7,021 bases of DNA from the NCBI GenBank assembly GCA_945897765.1, contig CAMDGP010000114.1:1-7021 (forward strand), given 5' to 3'. The DNA comes from Chitinophaga pinensis (lineage in GTDB: Bacteria; Bacteroidota; Bacteroidia; Flavobacteriales_D; Crocinitomicaceae). Positions 5,966-7,021 of this stretch are shown here, one piece after another. The notes below the pieces were generated by a model. That model was not told the origin of the DNA. It did no database searches and saw nothing but the letters and a program-made list of their open reading frames with translations. How positions within the stretch are numbered: the first letter of the stretch is position 1; each line of letters starts with the position of its first letter. The translations under genes were made by a program, and so were the position numbers.

Positions 5966-6895
5966 ACCGATTTTTATTATTTTCTTTTCTTTGGTTAATT
6001 TTTCTATTGCTTTATCTAAAATTCCGTTTACAAATAAGTTACTTTTCGGTGTACTATAAAACTTAGAGATTTCAATGTACTCGTTCAATGTTACTTTGGT
6101 CGGAATACTTGAACAAATTTGCAGTTCTGTTATTCCCATTTTCAATAAGAACATATCCATTTTTGCAATTCTATCCAACTCCCAATTTTGAGCTAATTCC
6201 ATGATTAAAGTCTCATTTTCCTTATCCATTTCAATTGTTTTTCGCACAAGATTAATGATAAATTCCTTTTCATCATCATCTTCTTTGTAAAGAGGTAAAA
6301 CGGTAAACTCTTGGTCTTCTTTCGCTAATTTGATCGTTTTAATCGCCATTGAGCAACACAAATCGATATCGTCTTGCCAAAAAATACTTTTCTCTTCAAA
6401 GAAGTTTATTAATAACTCAGAATTTGCGACTTCTATTTTAAACAATTGTAAAGCAAACGCTTTATCTTCATCGAAACCAACTAAATCGTTTTTCATAAAT
6501 TCAAAAAATGTTTCACTTTCCATGATTTGCATGTACACTTTACGAAACATTTCTTGCGACTCAACGCCCATCCAATTCACTTTGCGTTTTTCTGAAAGTT
6601 TACGCAGTTCAGAACAATCTTCCAATTGTTGAATCAAGGCATTTTCAACGAACTTAAAATTCGGATTCAAATCCTCTGCTGTCGGTCGCATCTTGCGTTT
6701 GCGTTCTTCTATTTTGTTATTTGCCGCTGTTTTCACTTCTGGAAGCGTCAACAATAAATACAAATAAAGGTCATACATCTTTTCTACTGAATGTAATAAC
6801 TCGTTTTGAGCCTTCAATACATCCTTTTCACCTGCCTGAAAAAAAGCATAAAGAATTTGCAGGACTTTAATCCTTAAATGTCGTCTGTTTAACAT
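5948..6895 (-). CDS. nusB: Transcription antitermination factor NusB (long Bacteroidota form)
   Basis: NusB with NusE (S10) binds boxA RNA and supports antitermination and proper synthesis of rRNA. The 315 residues are more than twice the E. coli length (139). The N-terminal helix is typical (NRRHLRIKVLQILYAFFQ, 3-20). The canonical C-terminal bundle is at about 210-300: LAQNWELDRIAKMDMFLLKMGITEL (234-258) and PTKVTLNEYIEISKFYST (265-282) leading to SNLFVNGILD (285-294). Between them is about 190 residues of extra, mostly helical and highly charged sequence, with a basic stretch at 61-70 (KIEERKRKMR) and an acidic one at 205-211. Long NusB proteins are usual in Bacteroidota, so this is lineage-typical rather than a fusion error. 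The gene starts 8 nt after the upstream dehydrogenase stop, suggesting cotranscription, and is followed by a terminator-like hairpin. Confidence 0.93.
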   Translation of the reverse strand: MLNRRHLRIKVLQILYAFFQAGEKDVLKAQNELLHSVEKMYDLYLYLLLTLPEVKTAANNKIEERKRKMRPTAEDLNPNFKFVENALIQQLEDCSELRKLSEKRKVNWMGVESQEMFRKVYMQIMESETFFEFMKNDLVGFDEDKAFALQLFKIEVANSELLINFFEEKSIFWQDDIDLCCSMAIKTIKLAKEDQEFTVLPLYKEDDDEKEFIINLVRKTIEMDKENETLIMELAQNWELDRIAKMDMFLLKMGITELQICSSIPTKVTLNEYIEISKFYSTPKSNLFVNGILDKAIEKLTKEKKIIKIGRGLMN

Positions 6896-6903
6896 GATTT
6901 GAT

Positions 6904-7021
6904 TTACATAGGTAATTTTACACGACCGATAGATTCGATACGCTCCTCTGCCATTCTATTTGCAATTTGATAAGTAGGAATATTTTCATTTATTGAACGT
7001 TTGACAATATTGAAAATGGTA
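6904..7021 (-). CDS. Glu/Leu/Phe/Val dehydrogenase (leucine dehydrogenase-like), C-terminal end only
   Basis: Only the last 38 residues are in the window; the gene continues past the right edge. The sequence contains NENIPTYQIANRMAEERI and ends IGRVKLPM. This resembles the C-terminal helix of the leucine dehydrogenase branch of the amino-acid dehydrogenase family, where xxxENIPTYxxAxxxAEERIxxI is typical. Such enzymes oxidatively deaminate branched-chain amino acids with NAD+. The catalytic and nucleotide-binding parts are not visible, so substrate and even family rest on this short tail plus the recalled tendency of such a gene to precede nusB in Flavobacteriia. The stop (TAA, 6904-6906) is 8 nt before the nusB start, so the two probably share a transcript. 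Confidence 0.7.
   Translation of the reverse strand, partial: TIFNIVKRSINENIPTYQIANRMAEERIESIGRVKLPM

Noticed and set aside
6330..6632. + strand frame of 100 codons opposite nusB
   Set aside because: It is antisense to a clear nusB coding sequence, with low-complexity content and no family resemblance.
1..7021. CRISPR arrays, tRNA or rRNA genes, insertion sequences, toxin-antitoxin or phage-defence genes
   Set aside because: None was seen on either strand: no regularly spaced direct repeats, no tRNA-like cloverleaf, no transposase-like protein and no defence-type domains.

Overview
The window is AT-rich and its genes, promoter style and gene order point to the phylum Bacteroidota, most likely order Flavobacteriales. 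The signs are a TAnnTTTG-type promoter, the absence of Shine-Dalgarno sequences before starts, an enlarged NusB of about 315 residues, an RKSNTEP-type GlmM, and a TonB-linked receptor with an N-terminal carboxypeptidase-regulatory-like domain. Genus is not determinable from this window alone.

Left block, + strand (1-2268): the 3' end of a tetratricopeptide-repeat (TPR) protein gene carries an in-frame TAA at 107-109. It is followed with 1 nt spacing by ribH (lumazine synthase, riboflavin pathway) and, 2 nt later, by glmM (phosphoglucosamine mutase, UDP-GlcNAc and peptidoglycan precursor pathway). A hairpin plus T-run right after glmM ends this unit. A gene-poor, A/T-rich gap of 366 bp follows; it holds the terminator, A-tracts and a clear Bacteroidota promoter.

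Middle, + strand (2543-5053): one stand-alone gene for an 821-residue outer-membrane receptor, with signal peptide, regulatory-like domain, plug and beta-barrel. It has its own promoter, a very short predicted leader and no SusD-like partner in view. A perfect inverted repeat with A and T arms (5099-5136) separates it from the convergent right block.

Right block, - strand (5151-7021), in transcription order: the last 38 codons of a probable Glu/Leu/Phe/Val (leucine-type) dehydrogenase, nusB (transcription antitermination and rRNA synthesis), a DUF1573 lipoprotein and yajC (Sec translocon accessory). A two-tier terminator-like hairpin overlaps the nusB stop codon. The short spacer between it and the DUF1573 gene is built of degenerate 8-bp repeats and has no consensus promoter.

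Overall this is a conserved housekeeping region plus one receptor gene. I see no convincing new multi-gene system. The points most worth a second look are the nonsense codon in the TPR gene, the composite hairpin at the nusB end with the repeat spacer after it, and the unexplained transcription of the DUF1573-yajC pair.
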